Made by a program: the position numbers and the translations under genes
The notes under the pieces: generated by a model
The model's database searches: none
Told to the model about the DNA's origin: nothing
The model's input: the letters and a program-made list of their open reading frames with translations, nothing else
Source: Friedmanniella sp.
GTDB taxonomy: Bacteria; Actinomycetota; Actinomycetes; Propionibacteriales; Propionibacteriaceae
Assembly: GCA_025964935.1 (NCBI GenBank)
Contig: JAOPXW010000227.1
Span: 1 to 14,426, forward strand
Length of the DNA: 14,426 nucleotides
Direction: 5' to 3'
Part shown: piece after piece, positions 6,030-13,618 of the stretch
How positions within the stretch are numbered: the first letter of the stretch is position 1
How the letters are laid out: the number at the start of each line of letters is the position of its first letter

Positions 6030-7430
6030 ATGGCCCTGGCCCTGCGCTACGCCGCCCACTCCGAGATCGGCCTGGTCCGCAAGAACAACCAGGACTCCGG
6101 CTTCGCCAGCCCGCAGCTGCTCCTGGTCGCGGACGGGATGGGCGGAGCGGCCGCCGGGGACCTGGCGTCGGCGGTCGCGGTCGACACCCTGAAGACCGCC
6201 GAGGTGCACGACGGGGGCGAGCAGATGCTCAGCACCCTCGCCGAGGCCCTGGCCGAAGCCAACGACCGGATCGCCGACCTGGTCGAGGCCGACCTGACCC
6301 TGGACGGGATGGGCACGACCGTCACCGGCGCCCTGTTCGACGGGACCCGGCTCGGCCTGGTCCACATCGGCGACAGCCGGGCCTACCTGCTCCGCGACGG
6401 AGCCCTGAGCCGTCTCACCCACGACCACAGCTGGGTCCAGTCGCTGATCGACGAGGGCAAGATCAGCGTCGCCGAGGCCGCCTACCACCCGCACCGGTCG
6501 CTGCTGCTGCGCGTGCTCAACGGTCAGACCGCCAACGACCCCGACCTGACCCTGGTGCCGGTGCAGTCCGGCGACCGGCTGATGTTCTGCAGCGACGGCG
6601 TCTGCGGTCTGGTCGACGACGTCGGCATCGAGGAGGCGCTGCGGCGACCGTCCCTGGCCGAGGCCACCCAGGCGCTGGTGGACAGAGCCCTGGCCGGCGG
6701 CGGCGTGGACAACATCACCGTCATCGTCGCCGACGTCATCGACGCGGGCGAGGACGAGGCGCTCGCGATCCCGCCGCCCCTGCTGCTCGGGGCGGCCGCC
6801 GAGCGTCACATCCCCGACCTCACCACGACCGCGGCCAGCACGGAGCCGACGGTGGTCACCGCCCGGTCCGAGGTCGCCGCGCCCGCCGGCCCGCACGAGG
6901 ACGAGGCCCGCTACAACCCCCAGCCCCCGCGCCAGCGCCGCCTCGGCCGTCCCCTGGTGGGGGTCCTGGTCCTGGTGCTGATCGCCGCCGCCGGGCTCGG
7001 GGCGGCGTACGCCTGGACCCGCACCCAGTACTTCGTCGGGGCCGCCGGGGAGCAGGTCGCCATCTTCCAAGGGGTCTCGGAGGGGCTGCCCGGGCTCCGG
7101 CTGTCCAACGTGTACGAGATCCAGCCGGTGCGGATCGCCGACCTGCCGCCCTTCTACGCCGACCAGGTCCGGGCCAACATCGACGTGGCCAGCCTGGCGT
7201 CGGCCCGCCAGACCGTCGAGCAGCTCACCGGTGCCGCCCGGCGGTGTGCGGGGACCGGCGCGACCCCCTCGGCCGGCACCAGCAGCACGCCGAAGGCCTC
7301 CCCGTCGCCGAAGCCCTCGACGACGCCGGCCGCGACCCCCAAGCCGAGCGGCAGCGCGACCCCGTCGGTGAGCACCTCCCCCTCCCAGCCCACACCGTCC
7401 ACGGCCGTCTCCCCGGGGGCGGGCTGTTGA
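6030..7430 (+). CDS. pstP: PstP: PP2C-type Ser/Thr protein phosphatase
   Basis: The 466-aa protein has a cytoplasmic PP2C (PPM) domain at residues 5-236. Metal-site and core motifs are intact: NNQDS (19-23), VADGMGG (33-39), GMGTTVTG (93-100), HIGDSRAYL (112-120), FCSDGV (187-192) and GGVDNIT (224-230). A helix at about 308-328 crosses the membrane, followed by an external segment and a Ser/Thr/Pro/Lys tail from about 409 that ends in Cys466. PstP dephosphorylates PknB and its targets and is manganese dependent in the family. The ATG at 6030 follows the fhaB stop by four bases. The last TGA overlaps the rodA start. Length is a little below the M. tuberculosis protein (about 514 aa). Confidence 0.96.
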   Translation: MALALRYAAHSEIGLVRKNNQDSGFASPQLLLVADGMGGAAAGDLASAVAVDTLKTAEVHDGGEQMLSTLAEALAEANDRIADLVEADLTLDGMGTTVTGALFDGTRLGLVHIGDSRAYLLRDGALSRLTHDHSWVQSLIDEGKISVAEAAYHPHRSLLLRVLNGQTANDPDLTLVPVQSGDRLMFCSDGVCGLVDDVGIEEALRRPSLAEATQALVDRALAGGGVDNITVIVADVIDAGEDEALAIPPPLLLGAAAERHIPDLTTTAASTEPTVVTARSEVAAPAGPHEDEARYNPQPPRQRRLGRPLVGVLVLVLIAAAGLGAAYAWTRTQYFVGAAGEQVAIFQGVSEGLPGLRLSNVYEIQPVRIADLPPFYADQVRANIDVASLASARQTVEQLTGAARRCAGTGATPSAGTSSTPKASPSPKPSTTPAATPKPSGSATPSVSTSPSQPTPSTAVSPGAGC

Positions 7431-8809
7431 GCACCGACGCCGCCCCGCCGTTCACCGTCATCCCCCGCAAGCGCCGGGGGGTGGAGCTGGCCCTGGTCGC
7501 CTTCGCCCTGGTGCTGGTCCTGGCCGCGTACGCGCAGGTCGACCTCAACGTCACCGGGGAGCTGTCCCCCCGCTTCAGCCTGGTCGCCGGTGTCGCCGCG
7601 GGGCTGGCCCTGGTCGCCCACGGCGTGCTGCGCTGGCGGCTGCCGTACGCGGACCCGGTGCTGCTGCCGTGTGTCGTCGCCCTGAACGGGCTCGGCCTCA
7701 CGATGATCCACCGGATCGACCTGATCAACTCCCCGCCCGTGCACGGCGCCCGCCAGCAGCTGATCTGGACCGTCATCGGGGTGGTGATGTTCGTGGCCGT
7801 CGTCGTCCTGCTGCGGGACCACCGGCCGCTGCAGCGCTTCACCTACACGATCGGGCTGGCCGGCATCCTGCTGCTGCTGCTGCCGCTGACCCCCGGGCTG
7901 GGGACGACGAAGTTCGGCGCGCGGATCTGGATCCAGGTCGGGCCGTACAGCTTCCAGCCCGCCGAGGCGGCCAAGCTGCTGCTCGCGGTGGCCTTCGCGG
8001 CCTACCTGGTGGAGAAGCGCGACGTGCTGGCGCTGGCCGGCTACCGGCTGCTGGGCATCGACCTGCCGCGGGCCCGCGATCTGGGTCCGATCCTGGCCAT
8101 GTGGGCCCTGAGCCTGGCGATCCTGGTCCTGCAGCGCGACCTCGGCACCTCGCTGCTGTTCTTCGGGCTGTTCGTGATGATGCTCTACGTGGCCACCGAG
8201 CGCGCCGGCTGGCCGGTGCTGGGGACCCTGCTGTTCGCCGTCGGGGCCTACTTCGGCTACCTCAACTTCGGTCACGTACGGGTCCGGGTCGGGGCCTGGC
8301 TGCACCCGTTCTCCGACTACGACGCCTACTACCAGGTCATCAACGCCCAGTTCGGGATGGCCTGGGGCGGTCTGCTCGGCACGGGCCTCGGCCTGGGCCG
8401 GCCGGGTCTGACCCCGCTGGCCCGCAGCGACTTCATCGCCGCCGCCCTCGGGGAGGAGCTCGGCATGACCGGGCTGATGGCGCTCATCATGATCTACGGG
8501 CTGATCGTGGCGCGCGGGCTGCGGACCGCCCTGCAGTGCCGTGAGCCGTTCGGCAAGCTGCTGGCGGCCGGTCTCGCCTTCGCGTTCGCCCTCCAGGTCT
8601 TCACCATCATCGGCGGGGTGACCCGGCTGCTGCCGCTGACCGGGCTGACCACGCCGTTCATGTCCCAGGGCGGCTCCTCGCTGGTCTGCAACTGGATCGT
8701 GGTGGCCCTGCTGCTGGTCATCTCCCACCACGCCCGACGACCGGTGGCCACGGCCGGTCCGCTGAACCCGGACGCCGAGACCACCCAGCTGATCAGGGCC
8801 GCCGCGTGA
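7427..8809 (+). CDS. rodA: RodA: SEDS-family peptidoglycan glycosyltransferase
   Basis: The chosen start is TTG 7427, overlapping the pstP stop as TTGA. It gives 460 aa beginning MSTDAAPPFTVIPRKRRGVE, a short basic cytoplasmic start before the first helix. An upstream extension to 7244 would be pstP sequence in another frame. The protein is polytopic. SEDS motifs are present: QRDLGTSLLFF (236-246) with the likely catalytic Asp238, WGGLLGTGLGLGRPG (313-327), SDFIAAALGEELG (334-346) and FMSQGGSSLV (411-420). RodA polymerises lipid II into glycan strands, working with a class B PBP, here the next gene pbpA. The rodA stop overlaps the pbpA start as GTGA. Confidence 0.95.
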   Translation: MSTDAAPPFTVIPRKRRGVELALVAFALVLVLAAYAQVDLNVTGELSPRFSLVAGVAAGLALVAHGVLRWRLPYADPVLLPCVVALNGLGLTMIHRIDLINSPPVHGARQQLIWTVIGVVMFVAVVVLLRDHRPLQRFTYTIGLAGILLLLLPLTPGLGTTKFGARIWIQVGPYSFQPAEAAKLLLAVAFAAYLVEKRDVLALAGYRLLGIDLPRARDLGPILAMWALSLAILVLQRDLGTSLLFFGLFVMMLYVATERAGWPVLGTLLFAVGAYFGYLNFGHVRVRVGAWLHPFSDYDAYYQVINAQFGMAWGGLLGTGLGLGRPGLTPLARSDFIAAALGEELGMTGLMALIMIYGLIVARGLRTALQCREPFGKLLAAGLAFAFALQVFTIIGGVTRLLPLTGLTTPFMSQGGSSLVCNWIVVALLLVISHHARRPVATAGPLNPDAETTQLIRAAA

Positions 8810-10242
8810 ACCGCCCCATCCGCCGGGTCGCGTTCGTGGCCATGATGATGTTCGCGCTGCTGCTGGCCAACGGCACCTACATGATGATCTTCCGGCAGAG
8901 CTCGCTGGAGGCGCAGCCGCAGAACCGCCGGGTCCGCGACGCGCAGTTCGCCCAGGACCGGGGGGCCATCCTGGCCGCGGGCAAGACCGAGATCGCCAAG
9001 ACCACCACGGCCAAGGACCGCTTCAAGTTCCAGCGCGTCTACCCCGCCGGCGAGCTGTACGCCCCGGTCACCGGGTTCTACTCCTACGACCACGGCAGCT
9101 CCGGCCTGGAGAGCAGCGCCAACGCCGCCCTCTCGGGCACCGACGACGCCCTCTTCGTCCGGCGGCTGATCGACCTGGCCACCGCGCGGACGCCGCAGGG
9201 CGCCAGCGTGCAGACCACGATCGTGCCCCGGATCCAGCAGGCCGCGGCGGCCGCGCTGGGCAACCAGAAGGGGGCCGTGGTGGCCCTGGACCCCACGACC
9301 GGGGCGGTGCTGGCCCTGGTCACCAGCCCCCGCTACGACCCCAACGCCATCGCCAGTCACGACGTGGACGCCGCCGGCCGGGCCTACGACACGCTCGCCG
9401 CTGACCCGACGCGGCCCCTGTCCAACCGGGCCGCCCGCGAGATCTACCCGCCCGGGTCCACCTTCAAGCTGGTCACCGCGGCCGCGGCGCTGGCCGACGG
9501 CAAGACCCCCGACTCCACGGTGGCCTCGCCGAACCGGCTCAAGCTGCCCGGGACCAGCACCTACCTGCCCAACTCGACCAACTGCGGCGGCACCCAGGTC
9601 TCGATCACCCAGGCGCTCAAGGTCTCCTGCAACACCGCCTTCGCCAACCTCGGGCTGCAGCTGGGCGAGGACAAGCTGCGCAAGCAGGCCCAGCTCTTCG
9701 GCTTCGACCAGCGGCACCTGGCCGAGCTCGGCGGGGTGGCCAGCCAGTTCCCCGACCAGCTCGAGGACAGCCAGCTCGCCCTCAGCGCGATCGGCCAGTA
9801 CGACGTGGCCGCCAGCCCGCTGCAGATGGCCATGGTGACCTCCGCGATCGCCAACGACGGGGTCCTGATGGACCCGTACGTGGTGTCGATGGTGCAGGCC
9901 CCCGACCTCAAGCCGATCCAGACGCACAAGCCGACCGCCCTCTCCACGGCCATGACGCCGGCCAACGCCCGCGAGCTGCAGCAGATGATGGGGATCGTGG
10001 TCAGCCAGGGCACCGGGTCCAGCGCCCAGATCCCCGGCATCGGGGTGGGCGGCAAGACCGGCACGGCGCAGTCGGACCTGAGCCGGAAGCCGTACGCCTG
10101 GTTCACCTCCTTCGCCCCGCTGGACGCCCCGAAGATCGCGGTGGCGGTGGTCATCGAGGACGCCGCCGTGCCCCGGAACGACATCGCGGGGGGCCGACTG
10201 GCCGCCCCTGTCGCCCGTGCGGTGATGGAGGCGGCCCTGTGA
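8806..10242 (+). CDS. pbpA: PbpA: class B penicillin-binding protein (transpeptidase)
   Basis: The 478-aa protein starts at GTG 8806, overlapping the rodA stop. After a short basic start, residues 9-28 form the membrane anchor. The pedestal domain follows, and the transpeptidase domain spans about 155-475. The three active-site motifs are intact: STFK (Ser218 nucleophile, Lys221) in YPPGSTFKLV, SCN (274-276), and KTGT (417-420). Length is close to mycobacterial PbpA (about 491 aa). It crosslinks peptidoglycan outside the membrane and should pair with RodA. No PASTA domains are present. The 145-bp gap to pknB is the place of pknA in mycobacteria. Confidence 0.96.
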   Translation: MNRPIRRVAFVAMMMFALLLANGTYMMIFRQSSLEAQPQNRRVRDAQFAQDRGAILAAGKTEIAKTTTAKDRFKFQRVYPAGELYAPVTGFYSYDHGSSGLESSANAALSGTDDALFVRRLIDLATARTPQGASVQTTIVPRIQQAAAAALGNQKGAVVALDPTTGAVLALVTSPRYDPNAIASHDVDAAGRAYDTLAADPTRPLSNRAAREIYPPGSTFKLVTAAAALADGKTPDSTVASPNRLKLPGTSTYLPNSTNCGGTQVSITQALKVSCNTAFANLGLQLGEDKLRKQAQLFGFDQRHLAELGGVASQFPDQLEDSQLALSAIGQYDVAASPLQMAMVTSAIANDGVLMDPYVVSMVQAPDLKPIQTHKPTALSTAMTPANARELQQMMGIVVSQGTGSSAQIPGIGVGGKTGTAQSDLSRKPYAWFTSFAPLDAPKIAVAVVIEDAAVPRNDIAGGRLAAPVARAVMEAAL

Positions 10243-10391
10243 GGACCGGCGGAGCAGTGCGCACCGGAGCCGGGCGGGCCACAACGGCCCGCTGGGCCGG
10301 GGTGCGGGACGACGTGGGGGCCGGACCGGCCCGTACGACCGGGGCCGGGGTCGGTCACCGGGGTGGCGGCGAGAGAGGATCGGGGACATGA
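10239..10391 (+). other. 50-codon open frame bridging pbpA and pknB, doubtful gene
   Basis: A frame opens at GTG 10239 (overlapping the pbpA stop as GTGA), runs 50 codons without interruption and stops at TGA 10389-10391 (overlapping the pknB ATG as ATGA). The predicted peptide begins VRTGGAVRTGAGRATTARWA and is Gly/Arg/Thr-rich, with no recognisable domain. About 39 of 50 third positions are G or C, lower than in neighbouring genes, which argues against strong coding selection. It may serve only as a coupling bridge or be chance. It shows no similarity by eye to a kinase, so nothing proves it is a pknA remnant. Confidence 0.25.
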
Positions 10392-12166
10392 CGGGCGATC
10401 CGAACGTGGTCGGGGGCCGCTACGAGATGTCCGACACCCTCGGGCGGGGCGGCATGGCCGAGGTCCGGCGGGCGGTCGACCGACGGCTGGGCCGTCCGGT
10501 GGCGGTCAAACAGCTTCGACCCGACCTGGCCACCGATCCGACCTTCCAGGCGCGCTTCCGCCGCGAGGCGCAGTCCGCGGCCGGTCTGAACCACCCCACG
10601 ATCGTCGCCGTCTACGACACCGGCGAGGAGACCGACCCCAAGACCGGGGTCTCGATCCCCTACATCGTGATGGAGCTGGTCGAGGGGCCGACGCTGCGCG
10701 ACGTGCTCCGCGACGGCCGCAAGATCCTGCCGGAGCGGGCGCTGGAGCTGACCCAGGGCGTCCTGGACGCGCTGAGCTACAGCCACAAGGCCGGCATCAT
10801 CCACCGCGACATCAAGCCGGCCAACGTGATGCTCACCCAGACCGGCGGGGTGAAGGTGATGGACTTCGGGATCGCCCGGGCGGTCGCCGACACGAGCGCC
10901 ACGATGACCCAGACCGCCGCGGTGATCGGGACGGCCCAGTATCTGTCGCCCGAGCAGGCCCGCGGCGAGACCGTGGACGCCCGGAGCGACATCTACTCGG
11001 CCGGCTGCCTGCTCTACGAGCTGCTCGTCGGCCGGCCGCCCTTCGTCGGTGACTCCCCGGTCAGCGTCGCCTACCAGCACGTGCGGGAGGCGCCGGTCCC
11101 CCCGAGCCGGCTGGACCCGGTGATCAGCGCGGACATCGACGCCGTCACCCTCAAGGCCCTGGCCAAGGACCCCGCCGACCGCTACCAGTCGGCACGGGAG
11201 ATGAAGGCCGACATCGCCCGGGTCCTGGCCGGCCAGCAGGCCACCGCCGTGGTCCCGCGGGTGGTCGACCGTCCGCGGCCCTACGACACCCCGACCCGGG
11301 TCGTGCCCACGGCCCCCCTGGAGGTCCGGCGGGAGGAGGTCGTGGAGGAGGAGACCCCCGTACGCCGTCGCGGGGGCCTGGTCGCCCTGGTCACCGTGCT
11401 CATCCTGCTGCTGCTCGCCGGCGGCGGCTTCGCGCTGTGGCGCGTGCTCAACTCCGGCGCCGCCCCGGTGGCCCAGGTCGCGGTGCCCAACGTGCTCACC
11501 TACACCGAGCAGCAGGCCCGCGAGCAGATCACGGCCAAGGGGCTGACCGTCACCGTCGAGCGCCAGAACGGCGACGAGAAGACCAAGGGGACCATCACGG
11601 CCCAGGACCCGATCGGGGGGACCCCCGTCAACCCCGCGACCGAGGTGACGATCACGCTGAACGAGGGCCCCAAGACCGGGGTGATCCCCGACGGCCTGGT
11701 CGGGGACGACGTCGACGCGGCCCAGCGGGCGCTGGAGAGCGCCAAGTTCAGCAACGTCAAGACCGTCCCGGCCAAGACGGAGGACACCCAGGCCAAGGAG
11801 GGTGAGGTGTTGAGCATCAGCCCGAGCGGCGGCACCACCGTGGCCCTCGACTCGACCGTCACCCTGACCTACGCCACCGGGAAGTCGGTGGTGCCCAACT
11901 TCGCGGGCCTGAGCCGGGCCGCAGCGGAGCGGGCCGCCAGCGACGCGGGCTTCGGCAAGCCGTCCTTCACCGAGAAGGAGAGCGCCGAGCTCGCCGGCAC
12001 CGTGATCGCCCAGACCCCCAAGGCCGGCAGCCGGGTCGCCCGGCAGACCGCGCTCGCGTTGACCGTGGCCAAGGCGGCGGCGCCCACCCCGACGCCCAGC
12101 CCGACCGCTTCGGGCACCCCGCTCGAACCCCCGATCACCCCGGCCCCCTCCCCGACCCCGTCCTGA
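10388..12166 (+). CDS. pknB: PknB: PASTA-domain Ser/Thr protein kinase
   Basis: The 592-aa protein starts at ATG 10388. The kinase domain (about 12-280) has a Gly-rich loop (GRGGMAEV, 19-26), Lys41 in VAVK, Glu60, HRDIKPANV (139-147, catalytic Asp141), DFG (159-161) and SPEQ (187-190). The activation loop carries Thr172 and Thr174 in TSATMTQT, matching the autophosphorylated pair of M. tuberculosis PknB. A basic juxtamembrane stretch precedes the helix at 329-351. Three PASTA repeats follow, at about 364-428, 431-496 and 499-561, then a 31-residue Pro/Thr/Ser tail. The common M. tuberculosis arrangement has four PASTA repeats. PASTA domains bind muropeptides or lipid II. It appears to be the only kinase in this operon, since pknA is absent. 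Confidence 0.96.
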   Translation: MTGDPNVVGGRYEMSDTLGRGGMAEVRRAVDRRLGRPVAVKQLRPDLATDPTFQARFRREAQSAAGLNHPTIVAVYDTGEETDPKTGVSIPYIVMELVEGPTLRDVLRDGRKILPERALELTQGVLDALSYSHKAGIIHRDIKPANVMLTQTGGVKVMDFGIARAVADTSATMTQTAAVIGTAQYLSPEQARGETVDARSDIYSAGCLLYELLVGRPPFVGDSPVSVAYQHVREAPVPPSRLDPVISADIDAVTLKALAKDPADRYQSAREMKADIARVLAGQQATAVVPRVVDRPRPYDTPTRVVPTAPLEVRREEVVEEETPVRRRGGLVALVTVLILLLLAGGGFALWRVLNSGAAPVAQVAVPNVLTYTEQQAREQITAKGLTVTVERQNGDEKTKGTITAQDPIGGTPVNPATEVTITLNEGPKTGVIPDGLVGDDVDAAQRALESAKFSNVKTVPAKTEDTQAKEGEVLSISPSGGTTVALDSTVTLTYATGKSVVPNFAGLSRAAAERAASDAGFGKPSFTEKESAELAGTVIAQTPKAGSRVARQTALALTVAKAAAPTPTPSPTASGTPLEPPITPAPSPTPS

Positions 12167-12171
12167 CCTAT

Positions 12172-12187
12172 TCGAACACCTGAGCGA
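12172..12187 (+). promoter_or_regulatory. Putative LexA (SOS) box of the AlkB-like gene
   Basis: TCGAACACCTGAGCGA matches the mycobacterial SOS consensus TCGAACRNNTGTTCGA at every fixed position except two adjacent bases in the right half. The flanks extend the symmetry to TTCG...CGAA at 12171-12188. It ends nine bases before the -10 hexamer TATCGT and so covers the -35 region, a typical repressor position. LexA control is inferred. Confidence 0.55.
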
Positions 12188-12195
12188 ATCTGTGG

Positions 12196-12201
12196 TATCG
12201 T
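12196..12201 (+). promoter_or_regulatory. Putative -10 of a leaderless alkB-like transcript
   Basis: TATCGT fits TAnnnT. It is followed by exactly six bases (GGGCTC) and the ATG at 12208, placing the transcription start on the start codon. No Shine-Dalgarno sequence is present. Confidence 0.5.
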
Positions 12202-12207
12202 GGGCTC

Positions 12208-12867
12208 ATGCCCTCGGTCGTGCAGACGTCCCTCTTCGATCTCGGCGACGAGCGCGAGCCGGACGCTGACGGGTCGGGGTCGGCGCTGGGTCCCCTCGGA
12301 ACGCTCGTCACACGCCGGGAGCTCGGCCGAGGCGCCTGGGTGGACCTGCTGCCCGGCTGGCTCGGCGGGTCCGACCCGACGCTGCTGGACACCCTGCTGC
12401 AGGACGTCCCCTGGCAGGCCGAGCGCCGCCAGATGTACGACCGGGTGGTCGACGTGCCCCGACTGCTGGCCTTCTACAGCGCGGGCGACCCGCTCCCGCA
12501 CCCCCGGCTGGAGGCGGCGAAGGCCGCGCTGAGCGCCCACTACCGCAGCGAGCTCGGCGAGGCGTTCACGACGGCCGGACTCTGCCTCTATCGCGACGGT
12601 CGCGACTCGGTGGCCTGGCACGGGGACACCATCGGTCGTGGCCGGGCCGAGGACACCATGGTGGCGATCGTCTCCTTCGGCTCCGCCCGGGACCTGATGC
12701 TGCGGCCCCGCGGCGGCGGCGCCACCGTCCGCCAGCGACTCGGCCACGGGGACCTGATCGTGATGGGCGGCTCGTGCCAGCGCACCTGGGAGCACGCCAT
12801 CCCCAAGACCGCCCGGCCCGTCGGGCCGCGGGTCAGCGTGCAGTTCCGGCCCCACGGGGTCCGCTGA
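12208..12867 (+). CDS. AlkB-family Fe(II)/2-oxoglutarate dioxygenase
   Basis: The 219-aa protein has the AlkB core: iron ligands His138 and Asp140 in SVAWHGD and His196 in TWEHAIPK, 2-oxoglutarate-binding Arg208 (GPRVSVQFR), and Arg214 six residues on, the same spacing as Arg204/Arg210 in E. coli AlkB. LCLYRDGRDS before the HxD motif corresponds to the AlkB NRYxDGxDSIGWHSD region. The family removes methyl and etheno lesions from DNA or RNA by oxidation. The N-terminus contains QTSLF (residues 6-10), like a beta sliding clamp-binding peptide. The gene lies 41 bp after pknB but has its own apparent LexA box and leaderless promoter, so it is probably not part of the growth operon. Substrate preference is unknown. 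Confidence 0.88.
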   Translation: MPSVVQTSLFDLGDEREPDADGSGSALGPLGTLVTRRELGRGAWVDLLPGWLGGSDPTLLDTLLQDVPWQAERRQMYDRVVDVPRLLAFYSAGDPLPHPRLEAAKAALSAHYRSELGEAFTTAGLCLYRDGRDSVAWHGDTIGRGRAEDTMVAIVSFGSARDLMLRPRGGGATVRQRLGHGDLIVMGGSCQRTWEHAIPKTARPVGPRVSVQFRPHGVR

Positions 12868-12924
12868 GGGCGGGCGCCGACGGCTCGGTCGGGCGGGGTG
12901 GGGGTCCAACGGGTCGGGCGGGTC

Positions 12925-13560
12925 CTAGCGGGCCGACATCAGCGGAGCGAGCCCCACCGCGCGCGCCGGGGCGCCGGCGTCGCCACACACGGCCAGCCAG
13001 TTGGCCAGCATCTGGTAACCCCACTCGGTCAGCACCGACTCGGGGTGGAACTGCACCGCCTCGACGGCGAGCTCACGGTGCCGGACGGCCATGATGACGC
13101 CGCTCTCGGTGGTGGCCGTCACCTCCAGCTCGGCCGGCACGGTGTCCGGCTCGATGGCGAGCGAGTGGTAGCGCGTCGCGGTGAAGGGAGAGGGCAGTCC
13201 GGCGAGGACCCCCACCCCGTGGTGCTGGATCAGCGAGGTCTTCCCGTGCAGCAGCTCCGGGGCCCGGTCGACGACCCCGCCGTACGCGACCCCGATCGAC
13301 TGCAGCCCCAGGCACACGCCGAAGATCGGCACCACCCCGGCCTGCTGCCTGACCACGTCGATACAGACCCCGGCTTCCTCAGGGGTGCCCGGGCCGGGTG
13401 AGAGCAGCACTCCGTCGAAGGCCCGGGCGAAGTCCGGGTCGGCGAAGCGCGGGTCGTCGTTGCGCCAGACCTCGACCTCGGCGCCGATCTGGGCCAGGTA
13501 CTGGACCAGGTTGTAGACGAAGGAGTCGTAGTTGTCGACCACCAGGATCTTTGCGCTCAC
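12925..13560 (-). CDS. trpG: Glutamine amidotransferase, anthranilate/aminodeoxychorismate synthase component II
   Basis: The 211-aa product starts at GTG 13560, with GGGGGAG nine bases upstream. An in-frame ATG 18 bases earlier (MGENDRV) is an alternative. It has the class I glutaminase triad: Cys83 in FGVCLGLQSI, and His172 and Glu174 in VQFHPES, plus LVVDNYDSF (7-14 region), SPGPGTPEEAG (54-64) and ATRYHSL (128-134). It supplies ammonia from glutamine to chorismate in tryptophan or folate (p-aminobenzoate) synthesis. Which partner it serves (TrpE, PabB or both) cannot be told here. The position next to pknB and DUF881 matches M. tuberculosis trpG (Rv0013). It converges with the AlkB-like gene, with no clear terminator in the 57-bp gap. 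Confidence 0.92.
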   Translation of the reverse strand: MSAKILVVDNYDSFVYNLVQYLAQIGAEVEVWRNDDPRFADPDFARAFDGVLLSPGPGTPEEAGVCIDVVRQQAGVVPIFGVCLGLQSIGVAYGGVVDRAPELLHGKTSLIQHHGVGVLAGLPSPFTATRYHSLAIEPDTVPAELEVTATTESGVIMAVRHRELAVEAVQFHPESVLTEWGYQMLANWLAVCGDAGAPARAVGLAPLMSAR

Positions 13561-13618
13561 CCGGTCATTCTCCCCCATCCCGGCGACCGGGTTTCCGCCC
13601 CGACGGCCCCGCTGCGGG

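Noticed and set aside
7244..7426. Longer RodA starting at 7244
   Set aside because: This stretch codes for the PstP tail in another frame. The TTG at 7427 overlapping the pstP stop gives a normal RodA N-terminus.
7154..10389. Very long open frames on the minus strand opposite rodA, pbpA and pstP (over 500 codons)
   Set aside because: They lie antisense to genes with intact catalytic motifs. Their products are compositionally odd (His/Gln/Gly/Arg-rich), as expected for shadow frames in GC-rich DNA.
12868..12924. Terminator between the convergent AlkB-like and trpG genes
   Set aside because: The gap is G-rich on the plus strand with no clear stem-loop and no T-run.
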